This document shows, piece after piece, positions 16,359-25,353 of a DNA stretch of 64,000 nucleotides. This DNA is from Suilimivivens aceti (GTDB lineage: Bacteria; Bacillota; Clostridia; Lachnospirales; Lachnospiraceae): the NCBI RefSeq assembly GCF_025567405.1, contig NZ_JAOQKJ010000004.1, positions 228,662 to 292,661 on the forward strand, written 5' to 3'. The translations under genes and the position numbers were made by a program. Each line of letters starts with the position of its first letter. Position 1 is the first letter of the stretch. The notes beneath the pieces were generated by a model that saw only the letters and a program-made list of their open reading frames with translations, was not told the origin of the DNA and searched no databases.

Positions 16359-18608
16359 TTATTTATTCTTTTTAGCGAAGCACTTTCTCAGCACTAACCA
16401 CAGGGAACCTGCGATGCATACAGAAGAATAAGCACCACAGAGGATACCTACCATCAGCGGCAATGCAAATTCCTTCACGCTTGTCACGCCAAAGATATAG
16501 AGCATGGCAACCATGATAAAGGTGGTCAGGGAAGTAAAGATACTTCTTGACAGAGTCTGTGTGATACTGGTATCTACAATAGGCTCAAGACCATCCTTCT
16601 GGCTCATGCTTCTCATATTCTCACGGACACGGTCGAAGATAACGATGGTCGCATTGATGGAATAACCTACGATCGTCAGCATGCAGGCAATAAATGTAGT
16701 ACCTACAGATACCTTTGCTACTGCATAGAAGGTCAGCACAACCAGCACATCATGGAGCAGACAGAGTACGGAGCTTGCACCAAAACGTACATCCTTGAAA
16801 CGGAGCCATACATAGATCAGCATAAATACCGCTGCTACCAGCACAGCTACGATGGATTCCTGCTTCATTTCATTACTGATGGTGGAGCTGATGGTTTCCG
16901 CTGTGATCTTCTCTCCGTCAACCTCAAAATTATCTGTCATGGCATCCTTAAAGGACTCACGCTCTTCCTGTGTCAGGGATCTTGTCTTGAAAATAACCTC
17001 ATTGGTTCCGTCGATCTTCTGTGTCTGTACATTACCGTCACCGGTAATATCCTCGATCAGTGGAACTACCCTGGAATCAATATCTGCAAGGCTCATATCC
17101 TCATTGAAGGTAACACTTGTAGAAGTACCGCCAACGAACTCAAGGCTGTAATTCAGAGGGTTTCCTGTCTGTGCCTTATTCACGCCCATAAAGACGAAGC
17201 CTGCAATGATCACGGCAAGGGAAGCGGTAAAGAAAACTGCCTTCTTCTTTGTGAACTGAACTGCCTTTCTCTCTCTTGCTACGCCATACAGCTTCGGATT
17301 TGTAAGCCCAAGGGCAAAGAATGCTTTCATGATCAGCTTAGTCACTACCATAGCTGTAAACATGGATAATACAATACCAAGTGCCAGTGTATAGGCGAAT
17401 CCCTTAACAGTACCGGAACCCATCACTGCCAGCACTGCTGCAGCGATCAGGGTGGTGATATTTCCATCGATGATAGCAGACTGAGCTTTCTTGAAGCCAA
17501 TATCGATCGCTGTCTTTACCGTTCTGCCCTCTGCCAACTCCTCGCGGATCCTGGCAAAGATAATAACGTTGGCGTCTACTGCCATACCTACCGAAAGAAT
17601 AATACCTGCGATACCGGGCAGGGTTAATGTAATATCAAAACCATTCAGAAGAATGATGATCAGCTCTACATAAAGCGTCAGTGCAAGACTGGCTGCCACA
17701 CCGGAAATGTAATAAACCGCGATCATGAATACAACAATGATAGCAAAACCGATCAGACCTGCCTTGATGCTGGTAGCGATTGCTTCTCCACCAAGCTGTG
17801 CACCTACCACCTTGGAATGAAGCTCCTCCAGCTCAACCTTCAGACCACCGATACGGATAGTGGACGCAAGCTGCTCTGCGCTTTCATAATCAAAGTTACC
17901 ACTGATCTGCGCCTTACCATCTGTCAGGGCTGCCTGTACCCTTGGAGCACTGATGATCTGTCCATCATAATAGATACCAAGCGTTTCGCCCTTCTTGTAT
18001 GCTCTTGTAGTTGCATCTGCAAACTTTTTGGTTCCCTCTGTTGTCATGGTAAGATCAACAACAACCTCAGAATTGTTCATATTGTCTGTAGCAGTCGCTG
18101 CCTGGGCATCCTTGACATCCGTACCGGAAAGAGGTGCACTGCCCTCTGCCACGATCGTATCAATATCCTTGGTCAGCATATAAACCACATTGCCGCTTGC
18201 ATCCATGGTTGCCTGATAGTTGGCATTGCCATCCTCATCTGTTTCGTAGATGAAATACAGGGAACCGGGTTTGCCAAGCTCTGCCAGAATGGCATTGGCA
18301 TCTGTTACACCGGGGATCTCGATATTGATCCTGTCATCCCCCTCCTGATACACAACAGCTTCTGTACTGTAATTCTCTACACGCTTCTGCAGCTTGTAGA
18401 TCGTATCTGCCATATCCTCGCTGCTCGGCTTTTCTTCGCCTACTGCCTGATAGGTGATGCTCACACCGCCTGCCAGATCAAGACCAAGCTTAATGTCTGA
18501 TGCAGAACCGGATCTGTCTGTTCCGATCCCTTCTGTTGCTGTGTATCCGAGACCGCCAAGAAGCAGCACCAGAACGATCAGCACAATGATTGCTCTACTC
18601 TTTTTCAT
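16359..18608 (-). CDS. secDF: Fused protein translocase subunit SecDF
   Basis: SecD and SecF are joined in one 749-residue polypeptide. They use the proton motive force to help Sec-dependent export. A first helix (about residues 5-25) is followed by the LGLDLAGGVSITYQ start of the SecD periplasmic domain, then six helices with the IGFAIIVVFMIAVYY and GMAVDANVIIFARIREEL segments. The SecF half starts near residue 445 and has its own VGYSINATIVIFDRVREN segment. I start at the ATG with GAAGGAG upstream (18608), not the longer frame overlapping scfB. It follows scfB by two bases; this linkage of SecDF with the SCIFF genes is known in Clostridia. Confidence 0.94.
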   Translation of the reverse strand: MKKSRAIIVLIVLVLLLGGLGYTATEGIGTDRSGSASDIKLGLDLAGGVSITYQAVGEEKPSSEDMADTIYKLQKRVENYSTEAVVYQEGDDRINIEIPGVTDANAILAELGKPGSLYFIYETDEDGNANYQATMDASGNVVYMLTKDIDTIVAEGSAPLSGTDVKDAQAATATDNMNNSEVVVDLTMTTEGTKKFADATTRAYKKGETLGIYYDGQIISAPRVQAALTDGKAQISGNFDYESAEQLASTIRIGGLKVELEELHSKVVGAQLGGEAIATSIKAGLIGFAIIVVFMIAVYYISGVAASLALTLYVELIIILLNGFDITLTLPGIAGIILSVGMAVDANVIIFARIREELAEGRTVKTAIDIGFKKAQSAIIDGNITTLIAAAVLAVMGSGTVKGFAYTLALGIVLSMFTAMVVTKLIMKAFFALGLTNPKLYGVARERKAVQFTKKKAVFFTASLAVIIAGFVFMGVNKAQTGNPLNYSLEFVGGTSTSVTFNEDMSLADIDSRVVPLIEDITGDGNVQTQKIDGTNEVIFKTRSLTQEERESFKDAMTDNFEVDGEKITAETISSTISNEMKQESIVAVLVAAVFMLIYVWLRFKDVRFGASSVLCLLHDVLVVLTFYAVAKVSVGTTFIACMLTIVGYSINATIVIFDRVRENMRSMSQKDGLEPIVDTSITQTLSRSIFTSLTTFIMVAMLYIFGVTSVKEFALPLMVGILCGAYSSVCIAGSLWLVLRKCFAKKNK

Positions 18609-18610
18609 TT

Positions 18611-20002
18611 TTATTCTCCTTCTTCTTCGGCCAGCGCCGCTTTTATCATGATCGCACACTCTATGCGCTTTCTCTGCAATTCACATCCGATATCATAGGC
18701 ATCGTTGATGCTTCCATGGAAATTGTAGGAGTTTGCGGCACAGCCGCCGCTGCAGTAGAACTTGGCAAAGCATTTCCTGCATTTGTCCTTCGCATAAACA
18801 TTGCATGTCTTAAACTCGTCACGGATGTCGGTTCTTGTAATACCCTCATCCACATTTCCCATTAGGAACTCCTCATGACCCACAAACTGATGACAGGGAT
18901 AAAAATCACCCCAGGGTGTCACAGCCAGATACTCGGTGCCTGACCCACAGCCTGACAGCCTCTTGGCCACGCAGGGACCACCCTTCAGATCTATCATGAA
19001 ATGGAAGAAATTCACACCTCTTCCTTCCTTCTTTCTCTTCAGAAGTTCTCTGGCCAGTTCATCGTACTCTTCGAGAATAGCCGGAATATCCTCTTCCGTG
19101 ATGGCATAGCTTTCCTCCGGTGCTGCCACAACAGGCTCCACGGAGATCTGTTCAAAGCCAAGATCTGCCAAATGCTTCACATCCTCTGCAAAATCCAGAT
19201 TATTATGGGTAAAGGTTCCTCTGACATAATAGTTCATCTGGTTTCTGCTCTCTGCCAGCTTCTTAAACTTGGGAACAATAGTATCATAGCTTCCCTGTCC
19301 GCCTCTGTGAGGACGCATCAGATCATTGATCTCCTTACGTCCGTCGATACTGAGTACCACATTGGACATCTCCTGATTCAGGAAATCCATGATCTCATCA
19401 TTTAACAGGATACCGTTGGTCGTCAGGGTAAAGCGGAACTTCTTGTTATTCGGTTTCTCAAGGCTCCTGCCATAAGCTACCAGATCCTTCACGACCTGCC
19501 AGTTCATCAGTGGCTCCCCGCCAAAAAAGTCCACCTCCAGGTTGACACGGTTTCCAGAATTTGCCACCAGAAAATCCAGTGCCTTCTTACCGACCTCATA
19601 GCTCATCAATGCTCTTCTTCCATGATACTCCCCTTCCTCTGCAAAGCAATATCTGCAGGCAAGGTTACAGTCATGGGCAATATGGAGACAGAGTGCCTTG
19701 ACAACAGTCTGTCTGCCCTTAAAGTCAGTAATATATTTTTCGTAAATATCCTCTGTATAGAGTAATCCCGCATCCTTCAGTTCAAGAACCTCTAAAAGAG
19801 CTTCCCTGATATCAGCCTCTTCATATTGATCCTTCAGGGCAGAAAGGACTGTTTCTTCCAGTTCTTTTCCCTCTCTGGACGTACAAAGAGCCTCTTCTAC
19901 AGCCGGGATCACATCATAGACTACGTCATCTACCACGTGGACAGATCCGCTGTTCACATCCAGTACGATGTTGTAGCCATTGTTTTTGTATTGATGTATC
20001 AC
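18611..20002 (-). CDS. scfB: SCIFF radical SAM thioether maturase
   Basis: This 463-residue protein is the partner of the SCIFF peptide. It has an N-terminal RRE-like peptide-binding region, the radical SAM motif CNLACRYCFA near residue 114, and a C-terminal SPASM-type Cys-rich domain (CGSGTEYLAVTPWGDFYPC, then several Cys ending CFAKFYCSGGCAAN) for auxiliary iron-sulfur clusters. Characterised homologues (CteB, Tte1186) form Cys-to-Thr thioether links in SCIFF. Translation starts at GTG (20002) with AGGAAAGG upstream. The peptide gene lies 131 bp upstream, separated by a hairpin. The role of the mature peptide is unknown. Confidence 0.95.
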   Translation of the reverse strand: MIHQYKNNGYNIVLDVNSGSVHVVDDVVYDVIPAVEEALCTSREGKELEETVLSALKDQYEEADIREALLEVLELKDAGLLYTEDIYEKYITDFKGRQTVVKALCLHIAHDCNLACRYCFAEEGEYHGRRALMSYEVGKKALDFLVANSGNRVNLEVDFFGGEPLMNWQVVKDLVAYGRSLEKPNNKKFRFTLTTNGILLNDEIMDFLNQEMSNVVLSIDGRKEINDLMRPHRGGQGSYDTIVPKFKKLAESRNQMNYYVRGTFTHNNLDFAEDVKHLADLGFEQISVEPVVAAPEESYAITEEDIPAILEEYDELARELLKRKKEGRGVNFFHFMIDLKGGPCVAKRLSGCGSGTEYLAVTPWGDFYPCHQFVGHEEFLMGNVDEGITRTDIRDEFKTCNVYAKDKCRKCFAKFYCSGGCAANSYNFHGSINDAYDIGCELQRKRIECAIMIKAALAEEEGE

Positions 20003-20052
20003 GTTTCTGTTTCCTTTCCTGTGCGATATTGTGTAAGCTTGGAAACGTAGAA

Positions 20053-20079
20053 TAAGCAGCGATGATCCACCGCTGCTTA
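20053..20079 (-). terminator. Intercistronic hairpin between scfA and scfB
   Basis: TAAGCAGCG and CGCTGCTTA form a perfect 9-bp stem with a 9-base loop. On the minus strand only TTATTCT follows, so it is a weak terminator at best. Its place after the peptide gene suggests that it lowers maturase expression relative to peptide, or stabilises the peptide mRNA. Confidence 0.6.
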
Positions 20080-20133
20080 CATACCTTATCTACTTGTTGA
20101 TAAATACCGCACCTTCACTCCGCTTTTCAGAGA

Positions 20134-20277
20134 TTATTTTGCATGCTCGCAGCTCTGGTTTCCTACAGTACAGCTTGTTTTGCAAGCTGACTGACAGGAT
20201 GTCTGGCACTCGCCGCAGCCGCCCTTCTTCATGGATTCCTTTAAGTCTCTCGTTGTTAATGTCTTAATACGCTTCAT
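20134..20277 (-). CDS. scfA: SCIFF ribosomal peptide precursor (six Cys in forty-five)
   Basis: This 47-residue peptide precursor has cysteines at 21, 24, 28, 32, 36 and 43. It begins MKRIKTLTTRDLKES, a conserved leader of the family, followed by KKGGCGECQTSCQSACKTSC. Cys32 and Thr37 fall at the positions linked by a thioether in the characterised CteA peptide. The ATG at 20277 is preceded by AAGGAG at good spacing. The gene is nearly universal in Clostridia, yet its product has no known function. The promoter at 20344-20373 reads into it, and its maturase follows. Confidence 0.95.
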   Translation of the reverse strand: MKRIKTLTTRDLKESMKKGGCGECQTSCQSACKTSCTVGNQSCEHAK

Positions 20278-20343
20278 AATCTTATCTCCTTAAAAGCAAA
20301 TTTCTCTTTCCAAACCGGTATCAATATACCGACATTATTTGAT

Positions 20344-20373
20344 ATTATAGCATAGGTCATTCCTTGCTGACAA
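20344..20373 (-). promoter_or_regulatory. Extended -10 promoter of scfA
   Basis: TATAAT (20344-20349) is preceded by TG one base upstream, giving an extended -10. TTGTCA lies at 20368-20373 with an 18-bp spacer. The -35 box is inside the 3' end of the upstream CBS-domain gene. Between promoter and gene is a small hairpin (CGGTAT / ATACCG, about 20318-20334). Confidence 0.65.
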
Positions 20374-21646
20374 GAGGAATCTCTTCCGCCTTTTCCTTTT
20401 TCTCGTCAGGCAGTGTCATCAGCACATTGACGATCCTGTTCTGCCTGATGTCTCCTGTCTTCAGGATGATCCCGTCCGGCAGTGTGATCGTCTCCCCGAT
20501 CTCAGGCAATCTGTCAAGACTCTCGATCAGCAGGCCACCAATGGAATCATAGTCCTCTGAATGCAGCTCTGTACCAAGCTCATCATTGATATCATCCAGC
20601 TTCATGCTGCCTTCTACCAAATAGGTTCTTTCTCCCTTTTTCTGGATCTGCTCTTCTTCATCCTCATCATATTCATCCCGGATCTCCCCGACGATCTCTT
20701 CCAAAAGATCCTCCAGAGTGATCATGCCGACAGTTGCACCGTACTCATCCAGCACAAAAGCCACATTGATCCGCTTTTCCCGCATTTCCAGCATCAGATC
20801 AGCTGTCTTTTTGAATTCATATGTATAATAGGCTTCCCTGATGATATCCTTAATATGGAAATTGCTTCTCTCTTCCACCAGGATAAAGTCCTTGATATTG
20901 ATCAGACCAATGATATTGTCCTTATCCCCACTGTAAACGGGAATTCTCGTATACATACATTCCCGGAACAGTGCCATCACCTCTTCATAGCCTGCGTCCT
21001 CGCTGATGCTTGCCATATCGATCCTTGGGATCATGATATCCTTGGCTACCGTATCTGAAAAATCAAATACATTATAGATCAGCTCTCTTTCCTCTGATTC
21101 GATCACACCGTCCTCATGACTGACTTCCACATAGGTACGCAGTTCCTTCTCCGTCATAGCGGTATGTAGATCCTTATCCATATGGAACAGCTTTTTCATT
21201 CCCTCTGTAATGGCATCCACCACGAAGATCACCGGTGTCATTACCTTCATCAGTCCCGATATGACCGGTGCATAAAAAAGAGTCAGGCTCTCTGAATAAG
21301 CCGCAGCTGCATTTTTAGGCATGATTTCACCTAGGAACAGGATAAAAACCGTCAGGATTCCTGTTGCGATTCCTACCGTCAGATTAATTTTGATTGCAAG
21401 GGTAGTAGCCAGTGATGAAGCTGTCAGATTCACGATATTATTACCGATCAGAATGGCGCTCAGCATCTTTCCATACTGTTCCAGAACAGAAAGGGCTGTT
21501 TTCGCACGTTTGTTGCCTTCCTCTGCCATTGCCTTAAGACGCACCCTGTTCACCGTAGTCAGTGCTGTCTCTGCAGAAGAAAAGAATGCAGAAAGCATGA
21601 TAAGAATTAAAATAATAATCAGTTGTATGACACCATCGGTATCCAA
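20357..21646 (-). CDS. CNNM/CBS-domain membrane protein (CorC/HlyC family)
   Basis: The 429-residue protein has an N-terminal CNNM transporter domain (DUF21, four hydrophobic segments in residues 5-150) with FFSSAETALTTVNRVRLK. Two CBS domains follow at about 205-325, and a C-terminal CorC_HlyC domain at about 345-425. Family members are linked to magnesium or cobalt efflux; older names call them hemolysins. Translation starts at TTG (21646) with AAGGAG upstream. The gene reads toward scfA and overlaps its -35 box, so some readthrough is likely. Confidence 0.9.
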   Translation of the reverse strand: MDTDGVIQLIIILILIMLSAFFSSAETALTTVNRVRLKAMAEEGNKRAKTALSVLEQYGKMLSAILIGNNIVNLTASSLATTLAIKINLTVGIATGILTVFILFLGEIMPKNAAAAYSESLTLFYAPVISGLMKVMTPVIFVVDAITEGMKKLFHMDKDLHTAMTEKELRTYVEVSHEDGVIESEERELIYNVFDFSDTVAKDIMIPRIDMASISEDAGYEEVMALFRECMYTRIPVYSGDKDNIIGLINIKDFILVEERSNFHIKDIIREAYYTYEFKKTADLMLEMREKRINVAFVLDEYGATVGMITLEDLLEEIVGEIRDEYDEDEEEQIQKKGERTYLVEGSMKLDDINDELGTELHSEDYDSIGGLLIESLDRLPEIGETITLPDGIILKTGDIRQNRIVNVLMTLPDEKKEKAEEIPLVSKE

Positions 21647-21683
21647 AATTTAAATCACTCCTTGTTTTTAATATAATGAATAA

Positions 21684-21713
21684 AATATACAATACAGAGG
21701 TATTACCTGTCAA
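21684..21713 (-). promoter_or_regulatory. Promoter of the CBS-domain membrane protein gene
   Basis: TTGACA (21708-21713) and TATATT (21684-21689) are separated by 18 bp on the minus strand, about 38 bp from the TTG start. The gap of about 125 bp to the divergent TIGR04086 gene must also hold that gene's promoter, which I could not place. Confidence 0.55.
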
Positions 21714-21770
21714 GTTCACTCATATCATTTAAGTGTAAAGATTATGTAATTTCTGAAACAGGAGGCTCTT

Positions 21771-22145
21771 ATGTTCCCTACGAAAAATCCTGGCAGCCGC
21801 CTTACCTTTATCCTGAAGGATCTGCTTCTTTCCTATCTGCTGACCGCGCTCCTTCTCCTTTTGCTTTCCCTGCTGCTCTACCGCTTTTCTCTCAGCGAAA
21901 AGACAGTCACCCTGTGCATCACCGGCATCTATATCCTTGTTACATTTCTTGCCGGATTCCTCGCGGGTAAAAAAGAAGGCTGCCGGAAGTTTCTTTTTGG
22001 TCTTCTTCTCGGCGGTCTTTATTTTCTCATCCTGCTTCTGATCTCCCTGATTGTCAATCACTCGCTGCAGGGCTTTTCCGGGCATTTCTTTACTGTTCTC
22101 CTGCTCTGCTGCGGCAGTGGCATGCTGGGTGGCATGCTAAGCTGA
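21771..22145 (+). CDS. TIGR04086-type four-helix membrane protein
   Basis: The 124-residue protein is almost entirely four hydrophobic helices, with GKKEGCRKFLFGLLLGGLYFLI in the middle and a Gly/Cys-rich end. Length and hydropathy match the TIGR04086 family of Clostridia and Bacilli, whose members are often near SCIFF and Sec genes; here scfA is 1.5 kb away. A GGAGG ribosome site precedes the ATG. It converges with the MATE gene, overlapping it by nine bases at the stops. The family call rests on size and pattern, so it is tentative. Confidence 0.65.
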   Translation: MFPTKNPGSRLTFILKDLLLSYLLTALLLLLLSLLLYRFSLSEKTVTLCITGIYILVTFLAGFLAGKKEGCRKFLFGLLLGGLYFLILLLISLIVNHSLQGFSGHFFTVLLLCCGSGMLGGMLS

Positions 22146-23483
22146 TGTACTTTCCCTGTCCTTCATTTTTAAAACAGGACTCCGTACCATATTGACCACT
22201 AAAGGGATCACCATGATAAACCATACAATGGGCTCAGCCACAATGATGCCATAATATCCGATCGCTGGTGCCAGAAGCAATGCGATCAGCACTTTGCCAA
22301 TCATTTCAAGGGAGCTGGAGATCACCGGTGTCCTGTTATCTCCAAAGCCCTGCATGCTGTTCCTGAACAGACATATCACAGTCGGTACATAATAAAATGG
22401 GGTATTCACACGGAGATACAGCGACGCTGTATCAATAATATCCTTCTTCTGTGTAGCCGTGACCGTACGGATCAGCCATGGTGCCACTGTATAGGCACTG
22501 ATGATCACCCCGGTGCACCAGACAAATGTAACAAGAACCGTATCTCTAATCCCCTGCCTGATCCTGGAGTATTTTCCAGCTCCAAGGTTCTGTCCGCAAT
22601 AGGTTGCCAGTGTCGTACCCATTACCGAAAACGGCAGCATATATATAGAAGAGATTTTTCTTGCCGCCGTATGGGCAACAATGATATCTGTACCAAAGGT
22701 ATTGATACTTGTCTGCAGTGCCATTGTACCGATACCTACCAGTGACGTCATAAATCCCATGGAAAGTCCCGCTCCGAAAAGCTTCTTATATAATATCATA
22801 TCAGGTTTAAAATCTTCCTTCTTAAGCGTAAGCTGCGGATACTTTCTTCTCATGTAGAGAAAACACAGAAACGCTGAAACCGCCTGTGCGATCACAGTTG
22901 CATAGGCCGCCCCTTCCACACCGGTATGGAGGCACAGGATAAATCCATAATCCATGGCAATGTTCAGGAACGCTGCGAGGATCAGGAACAAAAGCGGTGT
23001 AAAGGAATCCCCGATCGCACGGAGCATGGCTGCGCAGATGTTGTAAAGAGTTGCTGCAAGAAGCCCTGCTATGACGATCCCGATATATCCCCTTGCTGCT
23101 GCAAAAAGCTCCGGTGAAATATTCAGGAGCTTTAACAGTCCACTCATATTCAGGAGACACAGTCCGCTTAAAACAACTGCACAGCAGGAGCCAAGCAGGA
23201 TCGTTCCCCCCATAGCCTTCTTCATCTGCCTTTCGTCCTTTGCACCAAAGCAGGTGGCGATCACAATGGCAAACCCGTTGGTCAGTCCATTCAGAAAAGA
23301 CAGCAGCATATCGCTGAGTGTTGTTGTGGCACCAACCGCAGCCAGTGCTTCATCCCCCAGTGTCTGTCCCACTATCCTTGTATCTGCCAGACTGTAGAAT
23401 AGCTGAAAAAGCTGTCCAACAAAAAGAGGCACAGCAAAAAGCAGGATCAACCGGATCGGTTTCCCTTTTGTCAGATCTTTCAT
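22137..23483 (-). CDS. MATE-family multidrug/Na+ antiporter
   Basis: The 448 residues form twelve hydrophobic helices. The start MKDLTKGKPIRLILLFAVPLF and the LADTRIVGQTLGDEALAAVGA segment are typical of the DinF/NorM-like MATE family of Firmicutes, which export drugs or metabolites using Na+ or H+. The two halves repeat, as expected (second half LPFSVMGTTLATYCGQNLGAGK). Substrate cannot be inferred. The membrane-protein gene upstream is 12 bp away on the same strand, so the two may form an operon. Confidence 0.92.
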   Translation of the reverse strand: MKDLTKGKPIRLILLFAVPLFVGQLFQLFYSLADTRIVGQTLGDEALAAVGATTTLSDMLLSFLNGLTNGFAIVIATCFGAKDERQMKKAMGGTILLGSCCAVVLSGLCLLNMSGLLKLLNISPELFAAARGYIGIVIAGLLAATLYNICAAMLRAIGDSFTPLLFLILAAFLNIAMDYGFILCLHTGVEGAAYATVIAQAVSAFLCFLYMRRKYPQLTLKKEDFKPDMILYKKLFGAGLSMGFMTSLVGIGTMALQTSINTFGTDIIVAHTAARKISSIYMLPFSVMGTTLATYCGQNLGAGKYSRIRQGIRDTVLVTFVWCTGVIISAYTVAPWLIRTVTATQKKDIIDTASLYLRVNTPFYYVPTVICLFRNSMQGFGDNRTPVISSSLEMIGKVLIALLLAPAIGYYGIIVAEPIVWFIMVIPLVVNMVRSPVLKMKDRESTSA

Positions 23484-23495
23484 AATAAGCTTCCC

Positions 23496-24011
23496 TTACT
23501 GATGCTTTACTACCGCTCTTGCGATCACATCAAAAACTTCCTTCAAAACATGAAACAACACCATAATAACCGAAACCAGCGAAAATCCAAGGATCACTGC
23601 CGTTACGGAGAGCATCATTTCCTCATGGCTGTAATGCCTGCTCGGTATATAATTCTTGCACTTCTCTGTCACACAGGCGATCGCACACAGAATCCCCGCT
23701 GACAAAAATGTCCTGATGACCCAGTACCACCTATAAAAGGTCACATGGATCGTCAGCGTCCCCAGAATGCCGATCGCAAAGAAGGCAACGATCCTTCCCG
23801 TCTGTCTGAACTGATAGGTCATCGCCAGAAGCTGCATTTCTGTCACCGCTTCCCCATATTTCTGAACCGCCAGATACTGGATCAGTTTCTTTCCTATTAA
23901 TTTGGTCTCCTCTCCGTCCTGCACAGATAGATAAGCAACCCCAAAAACCCCTGACAGAAAAAGGATCCACAGAAAAAAAGCAATCAGTGGATGAGATTTT
24001 TTCTTTTCCAT
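23496..24011 (-). CDS. Small four-helix membrane protein, unknown
   Basis: I do not recognise this 171-residue protein. It has four predicted membrane helices: HPLIAFFLWILFLSGVFGVAYL near residue 7, two in the middle (IVAFFAIGILGTLTIHVTFYRW and TFLSAGILCAIACV), and one near the C-terminus. No catalytic motif is visible. It starts with ATG at 24011 and is followed after 12 bp by the MATE exporter, which suggests a linked role in the membrane. A possible promoter (TATACT at 24084-24089) lies upstream. Confidence 0.7.
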   Translation of the reverse strand: MEKKKSHPLIAFFLWILFLSGVFGVAYLSVQDGEETKLIGKKLIQYLAVQKYGEAVTEMQLLAMTYQFRQTGRIVAFFAIGILGTLTIHVTFYRWYWVIRTFLSAGILCAIACVTEKCKNYIPSRHYSHEEMMLSVTAVILGFSLVSVIMVLFHVLKEVFDVIARAVVKHQ

Positions 24012-24162
24012 AAATAATACCTGCTATATCTCTTTAACTAAAACCCGTTAAAATACTCTTCTGAATTTATGATGTCAGATTTAAGTATAACACATCTGTC
24101 AGGTAAATGGAAACAGGGACAAATTTAAGATGTTTTTAGTAATAACTGTTTTTCAAAATCCA

Positions 24163-24191
24163 TTGACATAGTATTGATAACTACATATAAT
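24163..24191 (+). promoter_or_regulatory. Consensus promoter of degV
   Basis: TTGACA (24163-24168) and TATAAT (24186-24191) are separated by 17 bp, a perfect match to the housekeeping consensus. The predicted start site is near 24198, inside the palindrome at 24195-24208. Confidence 0.85.
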
Positions 24192-24194
24192 GTT

Positions 24195-24208
24195 TGTAAC
24201 ATGTTACA
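24195..24208. promoter_or_regulatory. 14-bp perfect palindrome at the degV start site (operator candidate)
   Basis: TGTAACATGTTACA is a perfect 14-bp palindrome placed just downstream of the consensus -10 and over the predicted +1. A perfect promoter with a palindrome at +1 is the usual layout for a repressed gene. The regulator is not identifiable from the window. Confidence 0.6.
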
Positions 24209-24266
24209 GATACCGATATTTATCTCTGTACTCATCAGCATTATATAGAAAGTGAAGGATAATCCT

Positions 24267-25160
24267 ATGTTTCAGATTGTAGTTGATTCTGCCGCCAATA
24301 TTCCTGCGGAGCTTGTAAAAAAATATGATATCAGAGTCATCTCCTTTGTCAACTATGTAAATGGTCAGCCTCTGACCTGCTTTGATCCTGACCTCACCAT
24401 GGAACAGGAACGTGTCAAAGGAAAAGAGTATTATGATGCTCTCCGTGCCGGTGCCGAGATCAAGACCGGCCTGATCAGCAGCGGTGATTTCGAGGAATGC
24501 TTCCGCAGCATTATGGAAAATAATGAGGATGTCCTTTATTTTTCTCTCAGCAAAAATATCAGTGGTACTTATAACTCTGCAAGGATTGCAGCACAGGAGC
24601 TGATGGAGAATCCTCCCATGGGGCGCAGGATCCGTATGATCGATTCCTTAAACGCTTCTCTTGCACAGGGTATCCTTGCTATCTACGCCAGTGAGATGAG
24701 AAGCCAGGGAATGGATTTTGACACCATTGCCGATACTCTGGAGACTTATCCTGCCAGAATGAATGGTATCTTTACTGTAGGTGATCTGAAGTATCTCGCA
24801 AAAACAGGCCGGCTCAGTGGTTCTGCTGCCCTGGTCGGCAACATCCTGAGCATCAAGCCAATTCTCCGTGGCAATAAGGACGGTTATATTGTCCCGTATA
24901 AGAAATGTCGTGGCAGAAAAGCCGCTTTAAATACACTGGTTTCCCTTGTCTGTGAAACCATCATTGATCCCAAAGAGCAGATCATCGGTATCGCTCATGC
25001 TGATTCCTATGAGGATTCCCTTTATGTCATGGAAGAGATCCAGAAACGGATCCAGGTAAGGGAATTCATCAACACCTCCTATGACTACTGTACCGGAAGC
25101 CACGTAGGTCCGGATACTATCGCCCTGTTTTATATGGCAAAGGACAGAGAGCTGCTGTAA
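24267..25160 (+). CDS. DegV-family fatty-acid-binding protein
   Basis: The 297-residue protein (from the ATG with AAGGAT upstream; a GTG five codons earlier is the alternative) begins MFQIVVDSAANIPAEL, the typical DegV start. It has the SSGDFEECF and SLSKNISGTYNSA loops that bind the fatty-acid carboxylate. Homologues (FakB) present fatty acids to the kinase FakA for incorporation into phospholipids. No fakA is in the window. It is transcribed alone from a strong promoter, 193 bp upstream of the phosphofructokinase gene. Confidence 0.9.
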   Translation: MFQIVVDSAANIPAELVKKYDIRVISFVNYVNGQPLTCFDPDLTMEQERVKGKEYYDALRAGAEIKTGLISSGDFEECFRSIMENNEDVLYFSLSKNISGTYNSARIAAQELMENPPMGRRIRMIDSLNASLAQGILAIYASEMRSQGMDFDTIADTLETYPARMNGIFTVGDLKYLAKTGRLSGSAALVGNILSIKPILRGNKDGYIVPYKKCRGRKAALNTLVSLVCETIIDPKEQIIGIAHADSYEDSLYVMEEIQKRIQVREFINTSYDYCTGSHVGPDTIALFYMAKDRELL

Positions 25161-25353
25161 GATCTCTGTCTTATAGATAAGCTTCAGTGCTTCCATGCCA
25201 TCCTTGCCGTCCTCTTCGGGTTAGTTTTGAAAGAATTATGAGTGAGATTCCTTCAATAATTTCAACACAACAGTTTACTTTATTTCCAAAATATATTAGA
25301 ATTATGTCGTATGTAATCAAGAAGTTTTATCAAAAATAAAGGAGAGACATAAC

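Noticed and set aside
22137..22145. Overlap of the TIGR04086 gene and MATE gene considered as a frameshift
   Set aside because: The genes converge and simply overlap at their stops; both products are complete.
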